Of a stretch of DNA of 24,798 nt, positions 8,535 through 15,930 are shown in pieces (position 1 is the first letter of the stretch; every line of letters starts with the position of its first letter). Both the position numbers and the translations under genes were made by a program. This DNA comes from a virus. Below the pieces are notes generated by a model. That model was not told the origin of the DNA. It did not search any database and saw only the letters and a program-made list of their open reading frames with translations. The stretch is from IMG/VR virus record IMGVR_UViG_3300025886_000152, positions 1 through 24,798 of that record; one strand, 5' to 3'.

Positions 8535-8544
8535 AGGAGTATGT

Positions 8545-8748
8545 ATGAAATCAATCAAAGTATTTTGCGAGGAGTGCAACTCAGAATTCCAGATAGATTA
8601 TGTTGATACGGCAGTAGAAGCTAAATTCTGCCCGTTTTGTGCTGAGACTCTAGATGAAGATCTTATGACTGAAGCAACAGCAACTTTTGAATGGCCGGAG
8701 TTTGACGGCTGGGAGAATCCGGAGGAAGATGATTTGCTAAAGAGCTAA
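8545..8748 (+). CDS. Small zinc-ribbon protein
   Basis: This is a 67-residue protein starting at ATG 8545, four bases after a GAGGAG ribosome binding site. C8-E-E-C11 and C29-P-F-C32 form a probable zinc ribbon. The second half is acidic (ETLDEDLMTEATATFEWPEF). Such small ribbons are common in phages, and I cannot name a partner. It sits 10 bp after nrdB and its last base is the first base of the next start. Confidence 0.7.
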   Translation: MKSIKVFCEECNSEFQIDYVDTAVEAKFCPFCAETLDEDLMTEATATFEWPEFDGWENPEEDDLLKS

Positions 8749-9152
8749 TGTGGAAATATAAAAATCAAGAGTTTATTTCTGAAATGATTGGTGACTCTTA
8801 TGGATTCGTCTATGAGATCACCGACACAGAAAATAAAATGAAGTATATTGGTAAGAAGTGGTTTTGGAGCACGAGGAAAAAACCCCCGCTGAAAGGCAAA
8901 ACCCGAAAGCGTATAATAAAAACCGAATCCGATTGGATGAAGTATTACGGGTCGAGCGAAGAAGTCAAACTCCTAGTTGAGCAGGAAGGTACCGAAAGAT
9001 TTGCACGAGAGATCTTGAGGTTGTGTAAGACTAAGGGCGAATGTAGCTATTGGGAACTAAAATATCAGCTGGAATATGATGTTCTATTGAAGCCCGATGA
9101 GTACTACAATTCTTTTGTTGGAGCAAAAATACACAGGAACCATGTAATATGA
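8748..9152 (+). CDS. GIY-YIG-like nuclease, putative
   Basis: The 134-residue protein shows G19-F-V-Y22 and K-Y33-I-G35-K-K, a fair match to the two strands of the GIY-YIG nuclease core. Downstream candidates for catalytic residues are R87 (RFAREIL) and E103 (YWELKYQ). The segment W63-M-K-Y-Y-G-S-S and the closing YYNSFVG also fit this family in phages. It could be a free-standing homing-type or DNA-processing nuclease; no attached DNA-binding domain is visible, so function in the phage is uncertain. The start overlaps the zinc-ribbon stop, and the end overlaps ClpP by ATGA. Confidence 0.65.
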   Translation: MWKYKNQEFISEMIGDSYGFVYEITDTENKMKYIGKKWFWSTRKKPPLKGKTRKRIIKTESDWMKYYGSSEEVKLLVEQEGTERFAREILRLCKTKGECSYWELKYQLEYDVLLKPDEYYNSFVGAKIHRNHVI

Positions 9153-9733
9153 GTGAGATTATGAAAGAATCTAACGTAGTAAGAAATCCAGTACCAATTG
9201 GGTTTATCTTCAACATATACCTCAGCGGTGATATCAAATCATCTGAAGAATATCTTGATGCTTTTGAGGTAATAAGAAACGCACAGCAGAATGATATCGT
9301 CTACATCCACATCAACTCACATGGCGGTGATGTTTCCACAACCATACAGTTTATTCGTTGTATGGGAGATTCTAAAGCGCACATAGTATGCTCGGTTGAA
9401 GGCTACTGCATGTCAGCAGCGACTATGATATTTTTGTGCGGAAACTCTTTTGAGATTTCTGACCATTCTGTCTTTATGTTTCACGATTATTCCGGCGGCA
9501 CGTTTGGCAAGGGTGGAGAAATGTACGATCAAATTACACACGAGCGAAAATGGACCGAGGGCATCCTCCAAGACATCTACCAAAACTTCCTTAACAAAGA
9601 AGAACTGGAATCTTTGATTGGTGGTAAGGACATTTGGATGACTGCAAAGGAAGTGTCATCGAGATTGCATAAACTCAACAAACTCGAAGAAGAAAAAGAC
9701 AAGAGAAAATCAAAAGCTAAAAAAACTAAATAG
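9149..9733 (+). CDS. clpP: ClpP-like serine protease
   Basis: This is a ClpP/crotonase-fold peptidase of 194 residues, close to the usual bacterial length. The nucleophile is S89 in GYCMSAATM, the histidine is H112 in VFMFHDYSGG, and D161 in GGKDIWMTA completes the triad. An oxyanion-type INSHGGDV motif lies at 55-62. The C-terminus ends in a Lys/Glu tail (KLEEEKDKRKSKAKKTK) not typical of host ClpP. T4-like marine phages often carry such a gene. It could act with a host ClpX/ClpA or process virion proteins; the sequence does not decide. The start codon overlaps the preceding stop (ATGA). Confidence 0.88.
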   Translation: MSEIMKESNVVRNPVPIGFIFNIYLSGDIKSSEEYLDAFEVIRNAQQNDIVYIHINSHGGDVSTTIQFIRCMGDSKAHIVCSVEGYCMSAATMIFLCGNSFEISDHSVFMFHDYSGGTFGKGGEMYDQITHERKWTEGILQDIYQNFLNKEELESLIGGKDIWMTAKEVSSRLHKLNKLEEEKDKRKSKAKKTK

Positions 9734-9735
9734 TG

Positions 9736-9743
9736 TATAAATC
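9736..9743 (+). promoter_or_regulatory. Possible late promoter TATAAATC
   Basis: The element matches 7 of 8 bases of TATAAATA and is 13 bp upstream of the start of the basic protein, just after the clpP stop. The spacing is short, because the transcript would begin very close to the ribosome binding site. Confidence 0.35.
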
Positions 9744-9756
9744 TACGGAGACTATC

Positions 9757-9936
9757 ATGTTACAAAAAATCAAAGAGTTCTTTTTCGGGAAAAAAGAAGT
9801 TCCCGTTGTCGAGGTTCCAAAAAAAGCTCCAGCTAAGAAAGCAGCAGCTAAAAAAACAACCGCCGCTAAGAAAGCGCCAGCTAAGAAAAAGCCTGCGGTG
9901 AAACGACCTTCTGCCGCTAAGAAAAAAGCAGAGTAA
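9757..9936 (+). CDS. Histone-tail-like Lys/Ala/Pro-rich basic protein
   Basis: This is a 59-residue protein. The start is ATG 9757 behind ACGGAG; an upstream alternative in the same frame (GTG 9733) lacks this site. Residues 1-12 (MLQKIKEFFFGK) are amphipathic, followed by a short VPVVEVP linker. The rest is built from PAKKA/AAKK repeats, like the C-terminal tails of histone H1 or bacterial Hc1 proteins. Such tails bind DNA or RNA by charge. I infer nucleic-acid binding, possibly in DNA packing or in tethering, but simple sequence limits the certainty. It is followed after 3 bp by the PD-(D/E)XK gene. Confidence 0.65.
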   Translation: MLQKIKEFFFGKKEVPVVEVPKKAPAKKAAAKKTTAAKKAPAKKKPAVKRPSAAKKKAE

Positions 9937-9939
9937 CTG

Positions 9940-10737
9940 ATGGCACAGGAGGGTTTTTTATACGAAGCCAATGTAGCGAAGTGTCTACAAGACTACGGTT
10001 TAGTTAAAAAAAACTATGTTCCTGCAGGCGCATCTTCGGATCGACCAGACTTAGATCTTTTTATAAAAGGCATAGAGTATGGGTGCGAATTAAAAAAAGA
10101 TTTGGCGTCTGCGGGCTCCCTTGTCATAAAATACAATAATGCGGCCGCATCTTTTTCTTTTGGTGACACGAATGGTGCTAAAGAAAAAGAATTTATGAAA
10201 GGTTTGGGTGTTACTAATAAGGTGCTTGCCGCCATCAAATCGAAGTGGAAAAAGAAACTTTGGATTGCCGAAGATCGGGATGAAAAGTGGGTAAAAAGAT
10301 GGGAGGATGCTGGCCAGCCTGACGTTAAGGAAAGGTACAGTCAAGACCTGAAAAACTGTCCAGACATATTTTTTGACTTACCGTCAGACACTATCGAAAA
10401 ATATTATAACCTAAAAGACACATATTACCTGAATGTTGGTACGCATGGTTTTTTCCTATTGGGGCCTAAAGATCCAGCAAAAATGAACGTCAAAACCACA
10501 CCCAAAATCCCCAGATGGTCAAACTCCCATCGAGCAGTTCTTAGAATTCGCATACAATCTAAGGGTGTAACAAAAGCTCTCGCTCAAGAGAAGAGTTTAA
10601 AGAGGCCCACCGGAGGGCAAGGCTACCAAATAACGATGGAAATACAGTTCAAATCTGTCGCAAAATCGCCGTACAATATCGGTCCAGTCTCAAAAGGCAG
10701 TGCAAGTATCATAAAAGGTTTGGTAAAACTGCCATAA
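9940..10737 (+). CDS. PD-(D/E)XK nuclease-like protein
   Basis: The N-terminal 60 of 265 residues carry a PD-(D/E)XK pattern: E9 in the first helix (GFLYEANVAKCL), P36-D-L-D39 and then C-E50-L-K52. This arrangement resembles restriction-endonuclease and Holliday-resolvase folds. The rest (residues 90-265) is unfamiliar, with a DTYYLNVGTHGFFLLG strand pair and a basic region with GGQGYQITMEIQFK. I infer a DNA endonuclease, perhaps for host DNA breakdown or recombination. There is no assigned name. It ends 4 bp before a strong promoter. Confidence 0.6.
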   Translation: MAQEGFLYEANVAKCLQDYGLVKKNYVPAGASSDRPDLDLFIKGIEYGCELKKDLASAGSLVIKYNNAAASFSFGDTNGAKEKEFMKGLGVTNKVLAAIKSKWKKKLWIAEDRDEKWVKRWEDAGQPDVKERYSQDLKNCPDIFFDLPSDTIEKYYNLKDTYYLNVGTHGFFLLGPKDPAKMNVKTTPKIPRWSNSHRAVLRIRIQSKGVTKALAQEKSLKRPTGGQGYQITMEIQFKSVAKSPYNIGPVSKGSASIIKGLVKLP

Positions 10738-10741
10738 AAAC

Positions 10742-10770
10742 TTGACATATGCTCCAAAATCATGTAGAAT
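10742..10770 (+). promoter_or_regulatory. Strong sigma70-type promoter
   Basis: TTGACA (10742-10747), a 17-bp spacer and TAGAAT (10765-10770) sit between two genes. The inverted repeat AATTAC-ATA-GTAATT (10768-10782) overlaps the -10 and the likely start point. The small gene at 10801 follows behind AAGGAG. Confidence 0.8.
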
Positions 10771-10800
10771 TACATAGTAATTTGATGATAAGGAGTGGTT

Positions 10801-11016
10801 ATGCAGGTACGTCAGGAGGTCACAGACTGGTCTAAGGCCGATTATAGGGTTCCCCAACACATTTACATCACCTCTGGGTCGATGCTCGTGGGATACGTCC
10901 CAGAGGGCACCACAGAAGCGATTATTTTCTCAAATCCAAAAAAACAGTGGAGCCCCTCTCGCCGAAAGTTCCGAAATCTCACCAAAGCCGAGATTAGAGG
11001 AATATCTGGAATATAA
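10801..11016 (+). CDS. Small conserved-type early protein, function unknown
   Basis: The product has 71 residues. ATG 10801 is preferred because AAGGAG (10790-10795) is 5 bp upstream; an in-frame GTG at 10795 overlaps that site. Visible segments are HIYITSGSMLVGYVPEGTTE and a basic C-terminal part (KKQWSPSRRKFRNLTKAEIR). I do not recognise a named family. It is the only gene between two promoters, so it is probably transcribed at high level early in infection (inference). Confidence 0.65.
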   Translation: MQVRQEVTDWSKADYRVPQHIYITSGSMLVGYVPEGTTEAIIFSNPKKQWSPSRRKFRNLTKAEIRGISGI

Positions 11017-11044
11017 TGTATTCCAAAATTTCATCAAAAAACGC

Positions 11045-11073
11045 TTGAAATTTGACCCATATTGTGCGATAAT
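11045..11073 (+). promoter_or_regulatory. Sigma70-type promoter for the restriction-modification-like cassette
   Basis: TTGAAA (11045-11050), a 17-bp spacer and GATAAT (11068-11073) precede the nuclease gene. A perfect 10-bp palindrome, TAAGTACTTA (11073-11082), follows directly. The -10 and leader (11069-11092) are repeated at 12478-12501. Confidence 0.65.
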
Positions 11074-11105
11074 AAGTACTTAATCAATCAGAAATGAGAA
11101 ATGAT

Positions 11106-11699
11106 ATGGATTTATCTGTTTCGGCTATTAGATGCGGTGTCAAGGATTATGTCTCAGAGCAGAACCAAGATCACTGGATTGGTACTGCTTATGAAGGATA
11201 TAAGTTTTTAGGTAACAAACAAAAAGGACAGTTTGGTGAAAAGATTATTGACGATTTGTTCAGAAGTCTCGGATGCAAAGTAACCAAACCTAGCAATACC
11301 GGACACGACTCTGTAGTCAACGGTATTCGCATGGAATATAAGTTCTCATTGTCTCAACAGAAGAATGGTATCATTCAGAAGAACTCATGGATGATGAATC
11401 ATGTTGCTGAAGGTAAAGATTGGGAATGGCTGCTCTTTGCCGGTGTTAATCCTGAGGGCACTGATGATGTTGTAGGGTTGCTTTCTAAAGAAAACTTTGT
11501 TAAAATACTCAGAACAGAAAATGAGATTAAGATGAAAGTTCGTGCCAAAGGACAGTTACGTAACAAGTTTTTTGGTGCACAACAAGGTGGTAATAAAGCA
11601 GACAATGACGATTGGATGAGTGGTTCTAGATCATTGGTCGCTTTATTAAATTCAGAATATATGATAGGAGTTGACGAATGGTTGCAGACTTACGGTTAG
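11106..11699 (+). CDS. Restriction-endonuclease-like PD-(D/E)XK protein
   Basis: The 197-residue protein carries a clear nuclease signature near its middle: G-Q-F-G-E-K (the helix glutamate), then SNTGHD (catalytic Asp) and R-M-E-Y-K (E-x-K). Numbered from the alternative ATG at 11094, these are E49, D72, E81 and K83. ATG 11106 is chosen because GAGA lies 6 bp upstream; 11094 has no visible ribosome binding site. The product resembles small type II restriction enzymes. The gene overlaps the methyltransferase gene by 22 bp, so the two are probably translated together. This supports a paired restriction-modification role, although a role in host DNA degradation is also possible. Confidence 0.7.
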   Translation: MDLSVSAIRCGVKDYVSEQNQDHWIGTAYEGYKFLGNKQKGQFGEKIIDDLFRSLGCKVTKPSNTGHDSVVNGIRMEYKFSLSQQKNGIIQKNSWMMNHVAEGKDWEWLLFAGVNPEGTDDVVGLLSKENFVKILRTENEIKMKVRAKGQLRNKFFGAQQGGNKADNDDWMSGSRSLVALLNSEYMIGVDEWLQTYG

Positions 11700-12424
11700 G
11701 AAATTGCTTAGAAATTCTACCAACGCTGCCTGATGACAGTGTGGACATGTTGATGGTAGATCTACCCTACGGTACTACTGCTTGTAAGTGGGATAGTATC
11801 ATACCTCTAGATGAATTGTGGAAACAATACAATCGCATCTGTAAGAAGAATGCTGCTATGGTATTTACGGCTCAACAGCCATTTACGACCACCCTAGCCT
11901 CGTCTAATCTTAAAAATCTACGATACGAGTGGATCTGGGAGAAGCCTCAGGGTACGAATCCAATGAATGCTAAAGTGATGCCTCTCAAAGCACATGAAAA
12001 TGTGTTAGTGTTCTATCGCGCTAAACCCACCTATAATCCTCAAATGTGGTTGTCCACACCATATGGTGGTTTTAAATCAGATACCGCCAAAATTGGTGAA
12101 GTCTATGGTTCAGCACAATCAAAACATCGTGACAATCCAGAGGGCACCAGATACCCCAAAAGCGTCCAGAAATGGAAACAAGAGAAAGGTTATCATCCTA
12201 CTCAAAAACCCGTTTCCATGATGGAATATCTCATTAAGACGTATTCCAACGAAGGTGACACGGTGCTTGATAATACAATGGGTAGTGGCACCACTGGTGT
12301 AGCCAGTATCATGTCAAAACGAAATTTTATTGGTATTGAAATGGATTCAAATTATTACGAAATCGCCAAAAAACGCATCTCCGAAGTAGAAAATATCGCC
12401 ACTCTTAATAACTTTTTAGCATAA
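11678..12424 (+). CDS. DNA methyltransferase, beta class (N6-adenine or N4-cytosine)
   Basis: The product transfers a methyl group from S-adenosylmethionine to an exocyclic amino group of a DNA base. In 248 residues the motifs occur in beta-class order. Motif IV D28-L-P-Y31 (the DPPY box, with Leu at the second position) is near the N-terminus. HPTQKP at 173-178 (motif X region) and the SAM-binding D198-N-T-M-G-S-G-T-T-G (motif I) lie near the C-terminus, followed by F-I-G-I-E221-M-D. Start ATG 11678 is 7 bp after AGGAG. The target sequence cannot be read from the protein. Its overlap with the nuclease gene suggests that it protects phage DNA from that enzyme. Confidence 0.88.
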   Translation: MVADLRLGNCLEILPTLPDDSVDMLMVDLPYGTTACKWDSIIPLDELWKQYNRICKKNAAMVFTAQQPFTTTLASSNLKNLRYEWIWEKPQGTNPMNAKVMPLKAHENVLVFYRAKPTYNPQMWLSTPYGGFKSDTAKIGEVYGSAQSKHRDNPEGTRYPKSVQKWKQEKGYHPTQKPVSMMEYLIKTYSNEGDTVLDNTMGSGTTGVASIMSKRNFIGIEMDSNYYEIAKKRISEVENIATLNNFLA

Positions 12425-12453
12425 GCATATAACAAAACAGTCTAAAAAACCGC

Positions 12454-12482
12454 TTTACAACCACCTCAATACCTGTTATAAT
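12454..12482 (+). promoter_or_regulatory. Sigma70-type promoter
   Basis: TTTACA (12454-12459), a 17-bp spacer and a perfect TATAAT (12477-12482) lie in the gap after the methyltransferase. The segment 12478-12501 repeats the promoter/leader in front of the nuclease gene, at 20 of 24 positions. Confidence 0.7.
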
Positions 12483-12510
12483 ATGTTTTTAATCAATGAG
12501 AGATCGAACT

Positions 12511-12885
12511 ATGTCTTACTTAATTCACCAGTTTCACCTGTCAGATGCTGCCCGAGATCACCTGAATTCAGTTGGTTGGAGTGGGGACTTCGGAGAGTTT
12601 CCTGAGATTGTAATCCAGCGCGATGTCAAATTCGGTGGTTCTGAGAAATTTGAACCTTGGATGTCAGATCACTTCGCTTCAGTTGCCCGTGTAACCGGTG
12701 TCGACACTCTTGAAGATGTGTTTCATGTCGGTAACGGATACGGACCTGAAGGGTCTTGCATTCAGAAGTTCACTCGAATGCATTCGGTTTCTGTGGGTGA
12801 CATCATCGTCAACGAGAAATGTGGTACTGCTTGGATGTGTGAAAGTGAAGGTTGGTCTAACATTGATTTTGGGAGGATGTTCTAA
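12511..12885 (+). CDS. Conserved-type phage protein, function unknown
   Basis: The product has 124 residues. ATG 12511 is preferred over the in-frame ATG 12496, which lies too close to the predicted transcript start and has no ribosome binding site. The C-terminal third has a pattern seen in many phage small proteins: R-M-H-S-V-S-V-G-D-I-I-V, then an aromatic/Cys pair and E-G-W-S-N-I-D-F. There is no catalytic motif that I can name. It is transcribed from its own promoter and followed closely by the exported glycine-zipper gene. Confidence 0.65.
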   Translation: MSYLIHQFHLSDAARDHLNSVGWSGDFGEFPEIVIQRDVKFGGSEKFEPWMSDHFASVARVTGVDTLEDVFHVGNGYGPEGSCIQKFTRMHSVSVGDIIVNEKCGTAWMCESEGWSNIDFGRMF

Positions 12886-12934
12886 GATGACGGCACCAAC
12901 AAAAACTAAATATATTATAAAACGGAGTGACACT

Positions 12935-13468
12935 ATGAAACGTACAATTATTTTTTCTCTTGCAATATTGGTATCTATTTTTTCTGCAACATCTGCTGCC
13001 AAGACTATTCAAGCAAAGGTTATCAAATCGATTCCTGTACAGAACACACAAGAATTTGTTGACGAGCGCAGAGTTTGCACTATGAGTCAGGTTCGAGTGC
13101 CTAGAGAAGTTCCTGTCTACACACGAGAGCGAAGTACAACTGCGCCTGTAATGGGGGCTGTTATTGGTGCCGCGACTGCATACGCAATTACGAGAACAAA
13201 AGAACATCGCAAAAAATCTGCCATTGCTGGTGCGTTGATTGGTGCATATTCTCAGCGCAACAGAACCCGTGAAGTTGTCTCTGGTTACAGAACTGAGTAT
13301 GTGTTCGAGAACCGAGAGACGTGTGAAACCGAATATGTGCCCCGCAGTGAAACTTATGTTTCTGGGTATCAAGTCACTTATGACTTTTTCGGTGAGACTA
13401 TGACATCCATCATGCCAGAACAGCCAGGCGAGTATGTCAACATCAGCATCGAAGCAAGCGTATACTAA
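12935..13468 (+). CDS. Exported glycine-zipper protein (17-kDa antigen-like)
   Basis: ATG 12935 lies behind ACGGAG. The 177-residue product begins with a classic signal peptide: KR, a hydrophobic core (TIIFSLAILVSIF) and a probable cleavage site after SATSAA. There is no lipobox cysteine, so it should be soluble in the periplasm or membrane-bound through its zipper. Residues 70-110 have two small-residue zipper strands (GAVIGAATAYAI and AIAGALIGAY) separated by a KEHRKKS turn, like the outer-membrane 17-kDa antigen/glycine-zipper 2TM family. The C-terminal half has several T-E-Y-V/F segments. A phage protein of this type could alter the host envelope (inference). Confidence 0.7.
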   Translation: MKRTIIFSLAILVSIFSATSAAKTIQAKVIKSIPVQNTQEFVDERRVCTMSQVRVPREVPVYTRERSTTAPVMGAVIGAATAYAITRTKEHRKKSAIAGALIGAYSQRNRTREVVSGYRTEYVFENRETCETEYVPRSETYVSGYQVTYDFFGETMTSIMPEQPGEYVNISIEASVY

Positions 13469-13480
13469 TAGGATTATGTA

Positions 13481-14569
13481 ATGGTTAAGAGACTGCGATC
13501 TGATATTGTATTGGGTATGGGCCCCGAGCCTATCTGGGTTGGTGAGTTTAATAAGACAAAGTTGATTGATGCACTCAACTGGTATAACTACTGTTATGAT
13601 CATAAGAAAGCAAAAGAACTTATTGTGTCTTACTGCCGTCATGCAAAGTATGACAAGAAAACTATTCGGCATGTCGGATCAATTCCAGATTCTAAGATTA
13701 CTTTGCAAGTTGCTTGGATATCCAGAATGATGCTTCAGGGAATGGTTCCTGATGAAACTACTCAAAAGTTTTTTGATGATGGAATGAAAATGCTCCTGAA
13801 CTATAAGGGTGTTCGCATCAAAACTGTTGTCAAAAAGGATGTGCCCAAGGTTTCTGTGCAAGACAGAATATTAGAAAAAGCTCGTGAAGAAGCAGGCGAG
13901 ATCGAAGGATTGATTGATGACTATATTGCATCTGGATGTAAGCAGAAATATGATTTGGAAAAGTATTTTGCTGGTAAGAAACTTAGTGCTGTAGTACTAC
14001 AACGTATGTGTGAAATGTTTATCGACCCATCAAAAGAAATCACTCTTGCGATTGCTGGTGAAGATGAACAAATAAAAGAAGCGTACTCACACTTCACAAA
14101 ACCTCAACTAAAAAAATTAGGTGAGTTTTATGATAACATAGTATCCACCACAAATAAATCTGCTATTGCAAACAAACCTACAAGGAAAAAACGCAGAGTC
14201 AAAGAGAAGCCTGTAACACAAATTGTATCTAAGGTAAAATTTCTTGAAGAACACTCCGGATTTAAATGTGTTCCCATAGAAAAGGTGGTGGGTGCTGATC
14301 AGGTATGGACTTACAACATAAAGACTAAGATGCTGGGTGTGTATAACTCCGACAATGCAAAAGGCTTAACTTTTAAAGGCACTACCCTGAAGAACTTCAA
14401 CACAAAATCCAGTGTAGGGAAGCGGTTACGCAAACCTGAAGTTATTATTCCTGAGTTGATGGATGCGGGTAAAGTCAAGATCAAAAAGATTTTGCCACAA
14501 CTAACTACAAAAGAACAAGGCTTGACAGGTCGCTTTAATTGTGATACAATAGTTCTGAAAATTACATAA
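13481..14569 (+). CDS. Conserved-type T4-like phage protein, function unknown
   Basis: The 362-residue protein lies just before RNase H, as comparable hypothetical proteins do in marine T4-like phages. The N-terminal part (residues 1-130) is helical. A basic linker near 228-245 (NKPTRKKRRVKEKP) leads to a C-terminal domain with QVWTYNIKTKMLGVYNSDNA, then G-T-T-L-K-N-F-N-T-K-S and repeated Lys. The charge and position suggest a nucleic-acid-associated protein, but no motif is diagnostic. Its 3' end contains the promoter for the RNase H gene. Confidence 0.65.
   Translation: MVKRLRSDIVLGMGPEPIWVGEFNKTKLIDALNWYNYCYDHKKAKELIVSYCRHAKYDKKTIRHVGSIPDSKITLQVAWISRMMLQGMVPDETTQKFFDDGMKMLLNYKGVRIKTVVKKDVPKVSVQDRILEKAREEAGEIEGLIDDYIASGCKQKYDLEKYFAGKKLSAVVLQRMCEMFIDPSKEITLAIAGEDEQIKEAYSHFTKPQLKKLGEFYDNIVSTTNKSAIANKPTRKKRRVKEKPVTQIVSKVKFLEEHSGFKCVPIEKVVGADQVWTYNIKTKMLGVYNSDNAKGLTFKGTTLKNFNTKSSVGKRLRKPEVIIPELMDAGKVKIKKILPQLTTKEQGLTGRFNCDTIVLKIT
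14522..14550 (+). promoter_or_regulatory. Sigma70-type promoter inside the upstream gene
   Basis: TTGACA (14522-14527), a 17-bp spacer and TACAAT (14545-14550) match 11 of 12 consensus bases. It lies within the last codons of the 362-aa gene and 31 bp before RNase H, so rnh can be expressed independently. Confidence 0.65.
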
Positions 14570-14581
14570 TAGGAAATCGTA

Positions 14582-15445
14582 ATGATACTCGTGGATCTGA
14601 ATCAGGTAATGATATCTAACTTAATGATGCAGCCTGGTATAACCAAGCATGTTGATGAAAACTTAATTCGACATATGGTTGCACTCGCACTAAAATCTTA
14701 CAACGTTAAATTCAAACAAGACTATGGTGAGATAGTTATCTGCGCTGACGATAAGAACTACTGGAGAAGAGATATTTTCCCGTACTACAAAGCCTCGCGC
14801 AAAAAGTCTAGAGATGCATCACCATATAACTGGGCGCTCATCTTCGAAGTCCTGCATAAAATCAAAGACGAGTTGAAAGAAAACTTTCCATACAAAGTGC
14901 TGCAAGTTGCTGGAGCCGAAGCTGATGACATTATCGGAACTCTATGTCACCAGAACGGTGTCTTCTTGCGCAACGCCGACACGGAACGTATATTGATCTT
15001 GTCTAGTGATAAAGACTTTATGCAATTGCAGAAGTTTGTGAATGTCGATCAGTATAGCCCTATGGCTAAAAAGTTTATTCGCCCTGAAGGCAATCCCCAT
15101 GCATATTTGTGTGAGCACATTATTCGTGGTGATCGTGGTGACGGTATTCCTAATATTCTATCTCAGGATGACACCTTTGTGTCGGAATCTAGACAGAAAC
15201 CCATCAATACAAAGAAGCTAAATATGTGGTTGCAGCAACAACCACAAGAGTTTTGCAACGAAGAAATGATGAGGAACTATAACCGAAACCAGATCTTGAT
15301 TGATCTGCAAAAAATTCCCGAGGCGCTGTCGGAAGATATTGTCAGTATGTACGAAACCACAGAATCTCGTGATAGGAGTCAGTTATTTAACTACTTCATG
15401 AAAAACAAAATGAAACAACTAATGGAACATCTACAGGAATTTTGA
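14582..15445 (+). CDS. rnh: RNase H / 5'-3' FEN nuclease (T4 Rnh-like)
   Basis: The enzyme removes RNA primers and flaps from lagging-strand fragments. The 287-residue length is near that of T4 RNase H (305). The FEN-type acidic metal ligands are all visible: D5 (ILVDLN), D56/D57 (VICADD), the E-A-D-D cluster near 112-115 (AGAEADDIIG), SSDKDF near 155, and GDRGDGIP near 200, followed by the helix-hairpin-helix-like part. The basic RRDIFPYYKASRKKSRD stretch is the expected DNA-binding arch. The gene has its own promoter and the AGGAAAT site before ATG 14582. Confidence 0.9.
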   Translation: MILVDLNQVMISNLMMQPGITKHVDENLIRHMVALALKSYNVKFKQDYGEIVICADDKNYWRRDIFPYYKASRKKSRDASPYNWALIFEVLHKIKDELKENFPYKVLQVAGAEADDIIGTLCHQNGVFLRNADTERILILSSDKDFMQLQKFVNVDQYSPMAKKFIRPEGNPHAYLCEHIIRGDRGDGIPNILSQDDTFVSESRQKPINTKKLNMWLQQQPQEFCNEEMMRNYNRNQILIDLQKIPEALSEDIVSMYETTESRDRSQLFNYFMKNKMKQLMEHLQEF

Positions 15446-15447
15446 TT

Positions 15448-15930
15448 ATGTCTACTGTTACACAAAAACCGACTGATATTAGTCGAATGAATATCGGGGA
15501 GGTGTTTGAGCATATTTCTTCTCTGCCCGCTTCTACGCGCGGACCAGAAATAAAAAGAATTTGTGACATCGCACCGGAAATCAAACTTATCTTGCAACTG
15601 ACATTCAACCAAAGTTATGAGTTTGATTTGCCTAAAGGTAAGCCACCGTTTGAGCCTTTAAACATTCCGGAAAATTTTGGGTACAAAAGATTGGGTAGAG
15701 AAATGAGAAAGTTTCGCTACTTTATGAAAACCCTGACACCCAATATGAAAAGGATAAAGCGAGAAAGTATCTTCATAGAAATGCTGGAAAGTGTTCCTGC
15801 TAAAGAGGCAGATGTTCTTGTCATGATCAAGGATAAAAAACTAAAATACAAAGGCATAACTAGGAAAGTCTTGATGGATAATATCCCCGAAATTTTTGAT
15901 GGTGAAGAGTTGGGAAAGTCCAATGGGTAA
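15448..15930 (+). CDS. DUF6433-like conserved phage protein
   Basis: The 160-residue protein starts at ATG 15448, three bases after the rnh stop; the in-frame TTG at 15442 is not needed. It has an R-x-P-E-I-K-x-I segment (STRGPEIKRICDIAPEIKL), a KGKPPFEPL loop and a basic C-terminal region (KDKKLKYKGITRKVLMDNIP). I connect it by memory to the DUF6433 family of T4-like cyanophages; this was not checked. In T4, small genes after rnh (dsbA, 33, 59) serve late transcription and helicase loading, so a replication or transcription accessory role is plausible. The stop overlaps the next start. Confidence 0.65.
   Translation: MSTVTQKPTDISRMNIGEVFEHISSLPASTRGPEIKRICDIAPEIKLILQLTFNQSYEFDLPKGKPPFEPLNIPENFGYKRLGREMRKFRYFMKTLTPNMKRIKRESIFIEMLESVPAKEADVLVMIKDKKLKYKGITRKVLMDNIPEIFDGEELGKSNG

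Noticed and set aside
12698-13468. A longer + frame that would extend the glycine-zipper protein upstream
   Set aside because: The extension overlaps the well-supported gene at 12511-12885 in another frame, and ATG 12935 has a good ribosome binding site directly followed by a signal peptide.
12857-13672. A 271-codon open frame on the minus strand
   Set aside because: It is antisense to the glycine-zipper gene and its neighbours, has no ribosome binding site or family motif, and is Cys/Arg-rich in the way typical of shadow frames. All convincing genes are on the + strand.
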